From Pararhizobium sp. (GTDB lineage Bacteria; Pseudomonadota; Alphaproteobacteria; Rhizobiales; Rhizobiaceae), in the NCBI GenBank assembly GCA_030655075.1, contig JAURWE010000051.1:62001-126000 (forward strand): 64,000 bases of DNA, written 5' to 3'. Under the pieces are notes generated by a model that worked only from the letters and a program-made list of their open reading frames with translations, did no database searches and was not told the DNA's origin. The first letter of the stretch is position 1, and every line of letters begins with the position of its first letter. Of this stretch, positions 50,969 through 60,093 are shown one piece after another. A program made the position numbers and the translations under genes.

Positions 50969-53389
50969 TCAGTGCGCGATGGTGGCGCCGGTGTCGTCGG
51001 TCGAATCAACCGGGGCGACCACAGCCTTCTCCATGGACGGGTCCCATTCGATCGCTTCCGGCATCCGGACGAGCGCGTGCCGAAGCACTTCGCCCATGCG
51101 CGAGACCGGAATGATCTCCATGTTGTTCTTCACATTATCAGGAATATCGGCCAGATCCTTGGCGTTCTCTTCAGGAATGAGCACCTTCTTGATGTTGCCG
51201 CGCAGCGCCGCCAAAAGCTTTTCCTTGAGGCCGCCGATCGGCAGCACGCGGCCGCGAAGGGTGATTTCACCGGTCATTGCCACGTCTTTCGAAACCGGGA
51301 TGCCGGTCATGATCGACACGATCGCCGTTGCCATGGCAACGCCTGCCGACGGACCGTCCTTCGGCGTGGCGCCTTCCGGCACGTGCACGTGAATGTCGCT
51401 CTTGTCGAACAGCGGCGGCTTAATGCCGAAATCGACGGCGCGCGAGCGGACGTAGGAGGCCGCAGCGGAAATCGATTCCTTCATCACTTCCTTGAGGTTG
51501 CCCGTCACCGTCATGCGGCCCTTGCCGGGCATCATGACGCCTTCGATCGTCAGGAGCTCGCCGCCGACTTCCGTCCAGGCGAGACCGGTGACGACACCGA
51601 CCTGATCCTCGCCCTCGGCTTCACCGTGGCGATAGCGCGGCACGCCGAGGTAATCCTGCAGATTGTCCTTGGTGACCTTCACCTTGTCGGTCTTGCCCTT
51701 GATGATTTCGGTGACGGCCTTGCGGGCCACCTTCATCAGCTCGCGTTCCAGACTGCGCACGCCGGCTTCCCGTGTGTAGGTCTGGACCGCCGTCATCAGG
51801 GCCTCGTCGGTGACGGAGAACTCCTTGGGCTGCAAAGCGTGGTCACGGATGGCTTTGGGAAGCAGATGGCGCTTGGCGATCTCCTTCTTTTCCTCTTCCG
51901 TGTAGCCGGCAATGCGGATGATTTCCATACGGTCCATCAGCGGGCCCGGGATGTTCAGCGTATTGGCCGTGGTCACGAACATCACGTTCGACAGGTCGTA
52001 TTCGACCTCGAGGTAATGGTCCATGAAGGTCGAGTTCTGTTCCGGATCCAGCACCTCGAGAAGTGCGGACGACGGATCGCCGCGGAAATCCTGGCCCATC
52101 TTGTCGATCTCATCGAGCAGGAAGAGCGGATTGGACTTCTTGGCCTTCTTCATCGACTGGATGACCTTGCCGGGCATGGAACCGATGTAGGTGCGGCGGT
52201 GACCGCGGATTTCGGCTTCGTCACGAACGCCGCCGAGCGCAACGCGCACGTATTCGCGGCCGGTCGCCTTGGCGATCGACTTGGCAAGCGAGGTCTTGCC
52301 GACGCCGGGAGGACCGACGAGGCAGAGGATCGGGCCCTTGATCTTGGTCGAGCGGGCCTGGACCGCCAGATATTCGACGATGCGTTCCTTGACCTTGTCA
52401 AGACCGAAGTGATCGACTTCAAGCACCTTCTCAGCGGCGTTGAGATCGGTCTTGATCTTCGACTTCTTGTTCCACGGGATCGACAGCAGCCAATCGAGAT
52501 AGTTGCGCACGACGGTGGCTTCCGCCGACATCGGGCTCATCTGACGCAGCTTCTTGACTTCCGCATCGGCCTTTTCACGGGCTTCCTTGGACAGTTTGGT
52601 CTTGGCGATGCGCTCTTCCAGTTCGCTCATCTCGTCGCGGCCGTCTTCACCGTCGCCGAGTTCCTTCTGGATCGCCTTCATCTGTTCGTTGAGGTAATAT
52701 TCGCGCTGGGTCTTTTCCATCTGGCGCTTGACGCGCGAGCGGATGCGCTTCTCGACCTGCAGAACGGAAATCTCGCCTTCCATGAAGCCGAGCGCCTTTT
52801 CAAGGCGCAGCTTGACGCTGGTCGTCTCGAGCATTTCCTGCTTCTCGACGATCTTGATGGAGAGGTGCGAAGCGACCGTGTCGGCGAGCTTGGAATAGTC
52901 CTCGATCTGGCTGGCAGCGCCAACCACTTCGGGAGAAATCTTCTTGTTGAGCTTCACGTAATTTTCGAACTCGGAAACAACCGAGCGGCTCAGGGCCTCG
53001 ATCTCGACGGCCTCTTCTTCCGGCTCGGCGAGCGCGTGGGCGCGCGCCTCGTAAAATTCTTCGCGGCGGGTATAGCCATCGATTTCAGCGCGCGAGCGGC
53101 CTTCGACCAGCACCTTGACGGTACCGTCCGGCAGCTTCAAGAGCTGAAGCACGTTGGCAATGGTGCCGATCTGATAGATCGAGGCGGGTTCAGGATCGTC
53201 GTCGCTGGCATTGATCTGGGTAGCAAGCATGATCTGCTTGTCGGTGCCCATGACCTCTTCCAGCGCGCGGATCGACTTTTCACGCCCGACAAACAAAGGC
53301 ACAATCATGTGCGGGAACACCACGATATCGCGCAAAGGCAGGACCGGGTATGTCGTGCTTTCTGTCGCTGGAGACGTTTTGTTCGTCAT
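50969..53389 (-). CDS. lon: ATP-dependent protease Lon
   Basis: This is a cytoplasmic AAA+ serine protease that degrades misfolded and regulatory proteins. The 806-residue protein has an N-terminal LAN domain (YPVLPLRDIVVFPHMIVPLFVGREKSI), Walker A GPPGVGKTSLAKSIA, Walker B PLFLLDEIDKMGQDFRGDP and the catalytic serine in KDGPSAGVAMATAIVS. The lysine is in GGLKEKLLAALRGNIKKVLIPEEN. The length is normal. A sigma32-like promoter lies about 75 bp upstream. Lon is flanked by hupB and clpX as in other rhizobia. Confidence 0.97.
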   Translation of the reverse strand: MTNKTSPATESTTYPVLPLRDIVVFPHMIVPLFVGREKSIRALEEVMGTDKQIMLATQINASDDDPEPASIYQIGTIANVLQLLKLPDGTVKVLVEGRSRAEIDGYTRREEFYEARAHALAEPEEEAVEIEALSRSVVSEFENYVKLNKKISPEVVGAASQIEDYSKLADTVASHLSIKIVEKQEMLETTSVKLRLEKALGFMEGEISVLQVEKRIRSRVKRQMEKTQREYYLNEQMKAIQKELGDGEDGRDEMSELEERIAKTKLSKEAREKADAEVKKLRQMSPMSAEATVVRNYLDWLLSIPWNKKSKIKTDLNAAEKVLEVDHFGLDKVKERIVEYLAVQARSTKIKGPILCLVGPPGVGKTSLAKSIAKATGREYVRVALGGVRDEAEIRGHRRTYIGSMPGKVIQSMKKAKKSNPLFLLDEIDKMGQDFRGDPSSALLEVLDPEQNSTFMDHYLEVEYDLSNVMFVTTANTLNIPGPLMDRMEIIRIAGYTEEEKKEIAKRHLLPKAIRDHALQPKEFSVTDEALMTAVQTYTREAGVRSLERELMKVARKAVTEIIKGKTDKVKVTKDNLQDYLGVPRYRHGEAEGEDQVGVVTGLAWTEVGGELLTIEGVMMPGKGRMTVTGNLKEVMKESISAAASYVRSRAVDFGIKPPLFDKSDIHVHVPEGATPKDGPSAGVAMATAIVSIMTGIPVSKDVAMTGEITLRGRVLPIGGLKEKLLAALRGNIKKVLIPEENAKDLADIPDNVKNNMEIIPVSRMGEVLRHALVRMPEAIEWDPSMEKAVVAPVDSTDDTGATIAH

Positions 53390-53470
53390 GTCACTTCCTT
53401 TCGTCGTCCCGTTTTCCAGGACATTGGCGAAAGCCGGCTAAGGCCTTCGCGCATCATTCTTTCCACCGCA

Positions 53471-53499
53471 AAGTGGAGTTTGCGCGACCCGTTTTCAAG
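53471..53499 (-). promoter_or_regulatory. sigma32 (RpoH)-like promoter of lon
   Basis: On the minus strand CTTGAA (53499-53494) is followed after 17 bp by CCACTT (53476-53471), close to the alphaproteobacterial heat-shock pattern CTTGAA-N17-CCATNT. It would start transcription roughly 75 bp before lon, a known heat-shock gene. Confidence 0.5.
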
Positions 53500-53761
53500 C
53501 CTTGTCCGGAAAGCTCCGCCGAGGCCCAGCGCAGGTCTCAAAGACCTACAGGATCGCGCTGTCGTGGACCTTGCCAAGCAGAAAGACTGGCAATGCCGGA
53601 GGCGGCCGGCAAGCGCATGTCCTCAGAGCCGGACAGGCGCAGGGTCATCATAGAATCGTCACATCATTACGTCGTCGGACGCATTTCGCAACACCAGTTT
53701 CACCGATTAGCGCCCAACAGGCGGTGCAGGCGGAGTTTGCAAGCGATAGCGAAAACGAAAA

Positions 53762-53783
53762 AGGCCCACCTTTCGGCGGGCCT
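53762..53783 (-). terminator. intrinsic terminator of clpX
   Basis: AGGCCCACC / GGCGGGCCT pairs with one mismatch around a TTTC loop, and leftward it is followed by T5. It lies about 30 bp after the clpX stop. Confidence 0.78.
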
Positions 53784-53811
53784 CCTGTTGAATTGCAACA
53801 CAAAGTGCAGA

Positions 53812-55089
53812 TCACGCCGAAACGTTGGCCTTCTCCTCGGAGCGTTCCGAGTAGATGTAGAGCGGCCGGGCCGATCCCTTGACCACCTCGTCTGAAATGA
53901 CGACTTCGCGCACGCCCTCCAGCGTCGGCAGTTCGAACATGGTGTCGAGCAGGATCTTCTCCATGATCGAGCGCAGGCCGCGGGCGCCGGTCTTGCGGGT
54001 GATGGCCCGCTTGGCGATTTCGCGCAGCGCGTCCTCGTGGAAGGTCAGTTCGACATCTTCCATCTCGAACAGGCGCTGGTACTGATTGATCAGCGCGTTC
54101 TTCGGCTCCGACAGGATCTGGATCAGCGCATCCTCATCGAGATCCTCGAGCGTCGCCAGAACCGGGAGACGGCCGATGAACTCGGGGATGAGGCCGAACT
54201 TGACCAGGTCCTCCGGCTCGAGTTCGCGCAGGACCTCGCCGACGCGGCGATCTTCCGGCGAACGGACGGACGCACCAAAGCCGATCGAGGTCTTTTCGCC
54301 ACGGGCCGAGATGATCTTGTCGAGACCGGCAAAGGCGCCGCCGCAGATGAACAGGATGTTGGTCGTGTCAACCTGCAGGAATTCCTGCTGCGGATGCTTG
54401 CGGCCGCCCTGCGGCGGAACCGAAGCGACGGTGCCTTCCATGATCTTCAGAAGTGCCTGCTGCACGCCCTCGCCCGACACGTCGCGGGTGATCGACGGGT
54501 TGTCGGACTTGCGTGAGATCTTGTCGACTTCGTCGATGTAGACGATGCCGCGCTGGGCGCGCTCGACATTGTAGTCGGCCGACTGGAGCAGCTTCAGGAT
54601 GATGTTCTCGACGTCTTCACCGACATAGCCGGCTTCGGTCAGCGTCGTTGCGTCAGCCATGGTGAACGGCACGTCGATGATGCGGGCGAGCGTCTGGGCG
54701 AGATAGGTCTTGCCGCAGCCGGTCGGGCCGACCAGCATGATGTTCGACTTGGCCAGCTCGATGTCGCTGCCCTTGGTCGCATGCGCCAGGCGCTTGTAAT
54801 GGTTGTGAACGGCGACCGACAGGATACGCTTGGCCTGTTGCTGGCCGATGACGTATTCGTCGAGAACCTTGATGATTTCCTGGGGCGTGGGAACGCCATC
54901 GCGGGACTTGACCATCGAGGTCTTGTTCTCTTCGCGGATGATGTCCATGCACAATTCGACGCATTCATCGCAGATGAACACCGTCGGTCCGGCAATCAGT
55001 TTGCGGACCTCGTGCTGGCTCTTGCCGCAGAAGGAGCAATAAAGCGTATTCTTCGAGTCACCGCCGTTGTTACCGCCGACCTTACTCAT
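53812..55089 (-). CDS. clpX: ClpXP protease ATPase subunit ClpX
   Basis: ClpX is an AAA+ unfoldase that feeds ClpP and recognises ssrA and other tags. The protein has 425 residues. The N-terminal zinc-binding domain has Cys18, Cys21, Cys40 and Cys43 (LYCSFCGKSQ, VFICDECVEL). Walker A is GPTGCGKTYLAQTLA, Walker B is GIVYIDEVDKISRK, and the pore loop is within GYVGED. The ClpP-binding IGF loop is seen as TSIGFGASV. The ORF lies 305 bp downstream of clpP. Confidence 0.97.
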   Translation of the reverse strand: MSKVGGNNGGDSKNTLYCSFCGKSQHEVRKLIAGPTVFICDECVELCMDIIREENKTSMVKSRDGVPTPQEIIKVLDEYVIGQQQAKRILSVAVHNHYKRLAHATKGSDIELAKSNIMLVGPTGCGKTYLAQTLARIIDVPFTMADATTLTEAGYVGEDVENIILKLLQSADYNVERAQRGIVYIDEVDKISRKSDNPSITRDVSGEGVQQALLKIMEGTVASVPPQGGRKHPQQEFLQVDTTNILFICGGAFAGLDKIISARGEKTSIGFGASVRSPEDRRVGEVLRELEPEDLVKFGLIPEFIGRLPVLATLEDLDEDALIQILSEPKNALINQYQRLFEMEDVELTFHEDALREIAKRAITRKTGARGLRSIMEKILLDTMFELPTLEGVREVVISDEVVKGSARPLYIYSERSEEKANVSA

Positions 55090-55394
55090 GTCTGTTTCCT
55101 TCCAGCACGCCGGTCATCCTGCGATGAGGACAGCACGGACCACTCAAATCGCCCTGCGGAGTTTGCTCGCGTCACCAAGCGGCGCCCTGCAAGGCTTTAG
55201 GGGGAACTATCCGGATCAACCAAACAGGTTTTCGAACCGGTGGCAACGAATCCCCCACCGAAAATGAAATGCTATGCCGTCATATTTCAACATAGCATTA
55301 ACGCCCACTATTACCGCCTTTGCGGTGCCGATAAACCCCTTTGACGGTTACAAATGTGTCACAAATGTATCTATCGGCCCACAAAAGCTGGAAA
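55090..55394. other. 305-bp region between clpX and clpP
   Basis: No gene is seen. Toward clpP there are two copies of ACAAATGT exactly 11 bp apart (55350 and 55361), one helical turn, just before the clpP stop. Toward the middle is a loose GCTATG/CATAGC inverted repeat (55272-55297). The gap is long enough for clpX to have its own promoter. Confidence 0.45.
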
Positions 55395-56027
55395 TCACGC
55401 CGAGGCTTCAGCCTCCGTGGCTTCGCGTGACGAGATCACCTTGTCGACGACACCCCAGTCACGGGCCTCGTCGGCGGTCATGAAATGGTCGCGATCGAGC
55501 GTCTGCTCGACTTCTTCCAACGTCCTGCCGCAATGCTTGACATAGACCTCGTTCAGCCGGCGCTTCATCTTGATGATGTCGCGCGCATGCCGCTCGATAT
55601 CCGATGCCTGGCCGGAGAAGCCGCCGGATGGCTGGTGCACCATGATGCGGGCATTCGGCGTGGCAAAGCGCATGTCCTTGTGGCCGGCGGCCAGAAGCAG
55701 CGAGCCCATGGAGGCGGCCTGGCCGATGCACAGCGTCGACACGGCAGGCTTGATGAACTGCATCGTGTCGTAGATCGCCATGCCCGAGGTCACGACACCG
55801 CCCGGCGAATTGATGTAGAGCGCGATTTCCTTCTTGGGGTTTTCGGCTTCAAGGAAGAGAAGCTGGGCACACACCAAGGTCGCAATATGATCTTCGACCG
55901 GTCCGGTCAGAAAAATGATACGCTCTTTCAGGAGACGCGAATAAATGTCGTAGGACCGTTCACCGCGATTGGTCTGTTCAACGACCATCGGCACGAGGGC
56001 CATGGCGGTATCAACTGGATTTCTCAT
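55395..56027 (-). CDS. clpP: ATP-dependent Clp protease proteolytic subunit ClpP
   Basis: This serine protease forms a tetradecamer and partners ClpX and ClpA. It has 210 residues. The catalytic Ser106 is in IGQAASMGSLLLAAG and His131 in RIMVHQPSGGFSG; the Asp is in LDRDHFMTADEA. The family opening LVPMVVEQTNRGERSYDIYSRLLKERIIFL is intact. A sigma32-like promoter is seen about 75-100 bp upstream. Rhizobia often have several ClpP paralogues; this one is linked to clpX. Confidence 0.97.
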   Translation of the reverse strand: MRNPVDTAMALVPMVVEQTNRGERSYDIYSRLLKERIIFLTGPVEDHIATLVCAQLLFLEAENPKKEIALYINSPGGVVTSGMAIYDTMQFIKPAVSTLCIGQAASMGSLLLAAGHKDMRFATPNARIMVHQPSGGFSGQASDIERHARDIIKMKRRLNEVYVKHCGRTLEEVEQTLDRDHFMTADEARDWGVVDKVISSREATEAEASA

Positions 56028-56098
56028 GTCTACCCTTCATCAGTCTGGTCCCGAAAGCCTTTGACAGCACGGGAATCACGTCATTTCCTTCTTCCTAC

Positions 56099-56126
56099 AT
56101 AGAGTGTCAGGGTGGCCGACTTCAAG
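56099..56126 (-). promoter_or_regulatory. sigma32 (RpoH)-like promoter of clpP
   Basis: On the minus strand CTTGAA (56126-56121) and CTCTAT (56104-56099) are spaced 16 bp, resembling the rhizobial heat-shock promoter. Its start point would lie about 60-65 bp before the clpP ATG. Confidence 0.45.
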
Positions 56127-56318
56127 ACACGCGGGAAGAATGCGGCCCCTGTCTGGCAGATTGGCCGCTAATGGACCGTTACAAGGCAGGATTTCCACAA
56201 GCCAATGCGGTTTGAGGGTGAAGGAAGGATGAATTCCCCGGGTCGACGCGACCGAATTTCGGCTTTGCGCACCGGAAACTTCGGGCGTAACCTTGCCATC
56301 TCACCGAGGAGATCTGCC

Positions 56319-58073
56319 ATGACGATGCGAACCGCCGCTCCGGCCCTAGCCCTCATTCTGCTGACAGCGCCAGCCTGGGCGCAGCAGACATCCGACACGA
56401 TCGCGCCTGAAAAGGCGACAACGACCGCCACCGGTGCGCTGGTCAAGGCCAAGGAGTACATGGTCGTTGCCGCCAATCCGCTGGCCTCACAGGCCGGTGC
56501 CGACGTTCTGGCCAAGGGCGGCACGGCAATCGACGCCATGGTGGCGGTGCAGACGGTGCTCGGGCTTGTCGAACCACAGTCGTCGGGTCTCGGCGGCGGC
56601 GCGTTCCTGGTCTATTACGACGCCGCAAAGAACCGCCTCACGACGTTCGACGGCCGCGAGACGGCGCCGATGGAGGCGACGCCGACGCTGTTTCTCGACG
56701 ACAAGGGCCAGCCGCTGGAGTTCTTCGACGCGGTGGTCGGCGGCCGTTCGGTCGGCACGCCGGGCACGGTGAAGCTACTCAACGAAACGCACACCAAATA
56801 TGGCAAGCTGCCGTGGACGGACCTGCTGCAACCCGCGATCAAGCTGGCCGCAGACGGTTTTGCCGTTCCGGCCCGGCTGAGTGCGCTGGTCACGGAAGAG
56901 GGCGACAAGCTCAAGACCTATCCATCGACGGCCAAATACTTCTTCACGGAAGACGGCGCGCCGCTGAAGGCCGGGGCGATCCTGAAAAATCCTGACTATG
57001 CCGCAACGCTGACGGCACTCGCCGAGGGTGGTGCCGACGCCTTCTACAGGGGTCCGATCGCCGAGGACATCGTCGATACGGTGCGCATGGCCGAGAAGAA
57101 CCCCGGCGTGCTGTCGCTGTCGGATCTCGCCACCTACCGCATCAAGGAGCGGGAACCGGTCTGCATCGCCTACCGGGCGCTGGATGTCTGCGGTATGGGA
57201 CCGCCCTCCTCCGGCGCGCTGACCGTCGGCCAGATCCTCGGTCTGTCGGAACATTTCGACCTGAAGGCGCTCGGCAAGGACAATCCGGAGAGCTGGCGGA
57301 TCATCGGCGATGCGCAGCGGCTCGCCTTTGCCGATCGCGGCCGCTACATGGCCGACAGCGATTTCGTGCCGATGCCGGTGAAAGGGCTTCTCGACAAGAC
57401 CTATCTCGACGGCCGCGCGGCCCTGCTCAACGGCGACAAGGCGCTCAGTGAGGACGCTGCCGTGCCGGGCGAACCGGAATGGCAGCACGCCATGCGTCTC
57501 GGCGACGACAAGGCGATCGAACTGCCCTCGACCAGCCATTTCGTCATTGCCGACAGTTTTGGCAATGTGCTGTCGATGACGACGACGATCGAGAACGGCT
57601 TTGGCGCACGGCTGATGAGCGGCGGCTTCCTGCTCAACAACGAACTCACCGACTTCTCCTTCGAGACCCATGACAAGGGCGCGCCGATCGCCAACCGGGT
57701 GGAGCCGGGAAAACGGCCGCGCTCGTCGATGTCGCCGACCATCGTGCTCAAGGACGGCAAGCCGTGGCTGGCCATCGGCTCGCCCGGCGGCAGCCAGATC
57801 ATCGGCTATGTGGCGCAGGCGCTGATCGCCCGCATCGAATGGGGCATGGACGTGCAGCAGGCGGTGTCGATGCCGCACCTGATCAACCGCTTCGGCCGCT
57901 ACGACATCGAGGCCGGCACGGAGGCCGAAAAGCTGAAAGGCCCGCTGGAAGCGCTCGGCTACGAGGTCAAGGTCACAGACATGAACTCCGGCCTGCACGC
58001 CATCGAGATCACGCCCGACGGCCTGCTCGGCGGCGCCGATCCGAGGCGCGAGGGCGTGGCGATCGGGAACTGA
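56319..58073 (+). CDS. ggt: gamma-glutamyltransferase
   Basis: This periplasmic N-terminal-nucleophile enzyme hydrolyses or transfers the gamma-glutamyl group of glutathione. The 584-residue precursor has a signal peptide (MTMRTAAPALALILLTAPAWAQQ). The precursor is cut before the catalytic Thr405 in ELPSTSHFVIADSFGNVLS, giving large and small subunits. Substrate-binding motifs GLGGGAFLVYYD, FDGRETAP and RPRSSMSPTIVLKDGKPWLAIGSPGGSQII are all there. The ATG at 56319 has GAGGAG 8 bases upstream. The family is ~580 residues. It ends 2 bp from the convergent toxin gene. Confidence 0.94.
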   Translation: MTMRTAAPALALILLTAPAWAQQTSDTIAPEKATTTATGALVKAKEYMVVAANPLASQAGADVLAKGGTAIDAMVAVQTVLGLVEPQSSGLGGGAFLVYYDAAKNRLTTFDGRETAPMEATPTLFLDDKGQPLEFFDAVVGGRSVGTPGTVKLLNETHTKYGKLPWTDLLQPAIKLAADGFAVPARLSALVTEEGDKLKTYPSTAKYFFTEDGAPLKAGAILKNPDYAATLTALAEGGADAFYRGPIAEDIVDTVRMAEKNPGVLSLSDLATYRIKEREPVCIAYRALDVCGMGPPSSGALTVGQILGLSEHFDLKALGKDNPESWRIIGDAQRLAFADRGRYMADSDFVPMPVKGLLDKTYLDGRAALLNGDKALSEDAAVPGEPEWQHAMRLGDDKAIELPSTSHFVIADSFGNVLSMTTTIENGFGARLMSGGFLLNNELTDFSFETHDKGAPIANRVEPGKRPRSSMSPTIVLKDGKPWLAIGSPGGSQIIGYVAQALIARIEWGMDVQQAVSMPHLINRFGRYDIEAGTEAEKLKGPLEALGYEVKVTDMNSGLHAIEITPDGLLGGADPRREGVAIGN

Positions 58074-58075
58074 GG

Positions 58076-58462
58076 TCAGACGAGGCGGATTGAGCCGGGA
58101 TAGGACATGAGATGCCTGTCTCCGGTCAGGAAAAGAATACCCTCCACCCAGGCCTGGGCAACAAGGATCCGATCGAATGGATCCTTGTGAAAAACTGGCA
58201 GCTCTGCCACCGCAATCGCATGCTGGGCGGTGATCGTCAGTTCCTCGTATCCTGTTTCAAGCAGCCCTCGCCGCAAAACCGAGGGGTCCACGTAAAAGTC
58301 GGACCGTTGAAGCTTTTGCTTGATCGCGACCTCCCATAAACTGGCCACACTGAACATCAGCGTGTTCTGGCGGTTCGTTATGAATTCGATCGCCTCCGCG
58401 CTCAGATTTTCAGGTTCATTCGCCGCCCAAATCAGGAGATGCGTATCGAGGAGGAGCCTCAT
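58076..58462 (-). CDS. VapC-type PIN-domain ribonuclease toxin
   Basis: This 128-residue PIN-domain toxin shows the acidic active-site residues: Asp6 in LLLDTHLLIW, Glu in SVASLWEVAIKQ, Asp in KDPFDRILVAQA and a last Asp in LTGDRHLMSY. VapC toxins cut tRNA or rRNA and are neutralised by the partner encoded just upstream. It overlaps the antitoxin gene by 4 bases. It could be chromosomally fixed or recently acquired; there is no mobile gene beside it. Confidence 0.9.
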   Translation of the reverse strand: MRLLLDTHLLIWAANEPENLSAEAIEFITNRQNTLMFSVASLWEVAIKQKLQRSDFYVDPSVLRRGLLETGYEELTITAQHAIAVAELPVFHKDPFDRILVAQAWVEGILFLTGDRHLMSYPGSIRLV

Positions 58463-58707
58463 TCCTCACCATAAAACATGGCTTCGATCTCTTCCTGTCC
58501 CATCGTGTCGAAATCGGCCGGAACCTTGAATTGCCCCTGAAGAAATCCAAGCCGGCTCGGTGGCTCCTTCGCCGCCTCAGGCCCGATAGCCACAACGCGC
58601 ACCATCGGCTTACCGGCCTTGGCGATCACGAAGGATTCGCCCGCGGCTGCCTGTTCGACAAGACGCGACAGATGGGTCTTGGCTTCGTGAATATTGATGA
58701 CACGCAT
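58459..58707 (-). CDS. Phd/YefM-type antitoxin
   Basis: This 82-residue antitoxin has an N-terminal Phd DNA-binding fold (MRVINIHEAKTHLSRLVEQAAAGESFVIAKAGKPMVRVVAI) and a C-terminal toxin-binding tail (SRLGFLQGQFKVPADFDTMGQEEIEAMFYGEE). It binds the toxin and represses its own promoter in related systems. GGAG lies 7 bases upstream of the ATG. Directly upstream is a repeated palindromic sequence suited as its operator. Confidence 0.9.
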   Translation of the reverse strand: MRVINIHEAKTHLSRLVEQAAAGESFVIAKAGKPMVRVVAIGPEAAKEPPSRLGFLQGQFKVPADFDTMGQEEIEAMFYGEE

Positions 58708-58720
58708 AGCGCATCTCCTT

Positions 58721-58747
58721 GAACTTAGTTCACTAAACTTAGTTCAC
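58721..58747 (-). promoter_or_regulatory. direct-repeat operator of the toxin-antitoxin pair
   Basis: ACTTAGTTCAC occurs at 58723-58733 and again at 58737-58747 (14-bp period). The first copy is part of the palindrome GAACTTAGTTC (58721-58731). It starts 14 bp before the antitoxin ATG, where a Phd dimer pair would be expected to bind. Confidence 0.6.
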
Positions 58748-58807
58748 ATCGACAGCAAAGTCGAATCCGCCTTTCCGGGCACAAGTTTATCGACTAATTC
58801 TCTGACC

Positions 58808-60055
58808 ATGAGCAGCACCCCATCGTACCTGTCGATCGATCCCATGACCCGCCGCGTCTCGCTCGACGGCAGAAATTCCGCTTTCTACAGCGATCCGAAT
58901 GCCGCCTATGCGGCCTTTCATGCCCATGCGCCGACCTTTTACTGGGAGGAACAGAAGCAGTGGTATTTCACCGGCTACGATCAGGTGAACGGGCTGTTGC
59001 GCGACCGGCGTTTCGGGCGGCAGATCCTGCATGTGGCCAGCCGCGACGAGATTGGCATGCCCGCCCCCTCGCCGCACCTTAGGGATTTCGACGCGGCCGA
59101 GGCCTGGTCGCTCTTGGAGCTGGAGCCGCCGGAACACACGCGGCTGCGCACATTGATAAACCGCGCCTTCGTCTCGCGGCAGATTGAACGCCTGCGGCCG
59201 GAGGTGACGGCACTGACGCACCAGTTGATCGATGCTGTCGAGAAAGATCACGAGGTCGAGCTGCTGTCGGCATTCGCCGATATCATTCCGGTGACGATCA
59301 TCGCCCGCATGCTCGGCATCCCCGCCGGGATGGGGCCGCAGCTGCTCATATGGTCGCATGCCTATGTGCGCATGTACATGTTCGGCCGGACGCGGGCCGA
59401 CGAAGACGCCGCCAATCAGGCGGCGGCGGAATTTTCCGACTATGTGAAGTGCGAGATCACCAAACGCCGCGCCAATCCCGGCGACGATCTGCTCACCCAT
59501 ATGATCGTCAGCGACCGCAACGGCCAGCACATGAGCGAGGATGAGCTGGTCTCGACGACGATCGTGCTTCTGAACGCCGGCCACGAGGCGACGGTGCACC
59601 AGATCGGCAATGCCGTGCGCACGATCCTGAGCAGCGGGCTCGACCCGGCAGCGATGTTTTCAGATGAAACGACGACCGCGCGCACCGTCGAGGAATGTCT
59701 GCGCATCGCCGCGCCGGTGCACATCTTCCAGCGTTATGCGCTCGCACCGCTGGAACTCGACGGCATTCGATTGGAGCGCGGCGACAAGATCAGCCTCATT
59801 CTTGCGGCCGCCAATCTCGATCCGAAACAGTTCACCGATCCGCTGACTTTCAAGCCTGAGCGCGACGAAGGGCCGAACCTCTCCTTCGGCGCCGGCATCC
59901 ACTTCTGCATCGGCGCGCCGCTCGCCCGGCTGGAGCTTACCATCGCGCTCTCAGCTCTGTTTGCCCGGCTACCGGGCCTGAAGCTGGCGGCCGAGCCGGT
60001 GGTCAAAGATGTCTATCATTTCCACGGGCTGGAGCGGCTGGAGTTGGCTTGGTGA
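58808..60055 (+). CDS. cytochrome P450
   Basis: This soluble bacterial P450 has 415 residues. The heme motif FGAGIHFCIGAPLARLE places the axial ligand at Cys367. The I-helix oxygen-activation motif is LNAGHEATVHQIGN, and the K-helix ExxR is EECLRIA. The length is normal for class I (CYP1xx) enzymes, which need ferredoxin and reductase; no such genes are adjacent. The substrate is unknown. The ATG at 58808 is chosen because the family-like start MSSTPSYLSIDPMTRR follows; no good ribosome site precedes it. It is divergent from the toxin-antitoxin pair. Confidence 0.93.
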   Translation: MSSTPSYLSIDPMTRRVSLDGRNSAFYSDPNAAYAAFHAHAPTFYWEEQKQWYFTGYDQVNGLLRDRRFGRQILHVASRDEIGMPAPSPHLRDFDAAEAWSLLELEPPEHTRLRTLINRAFVSRQIERLRPEVTALTHQLIDAVEKDHEVELLSAFADIIPVTIIARMLGIPAGMGPQLLIWSHAYVRMYMFGRTRADEDAANQAAAEFSDYVKCEITKRRANPGDDLLTHMIVSDRNGQHMSEDELVSTTIVLLNAGHEATVHQIGNAVRTILSSGLDPAAMFSDETTTARTVEECLRIAAPVHIFQRYALAPLELDGIRLERGDKISLILAAANLDPKQFTDPLTFKPERDEGPNLSFGAGIHFCIGAPLARLELTIALSALFARLPGLKLAAEPVVKDVYHFHGLERLELAW

Positions 60056-60093
60056 CAGCGCCGGCGTGAATTGCGCGCCGGCGTCCCCCTTCA

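Larger units (their letters stand above)
53390..53811. other. 422-bp region between lon and clpX
   Basis: No gene is seen. It holds the clpX terminator near clpX (53762-53783) and the lon promoter region near lon (53471-53499). Confidence 0.6.

Noticed and set aside
50480..53653. A 1057-codon open frame opposite hupB and lon
   Set aside because: It crosses two genes and two terminators on the other strand and has no protein-like domains.
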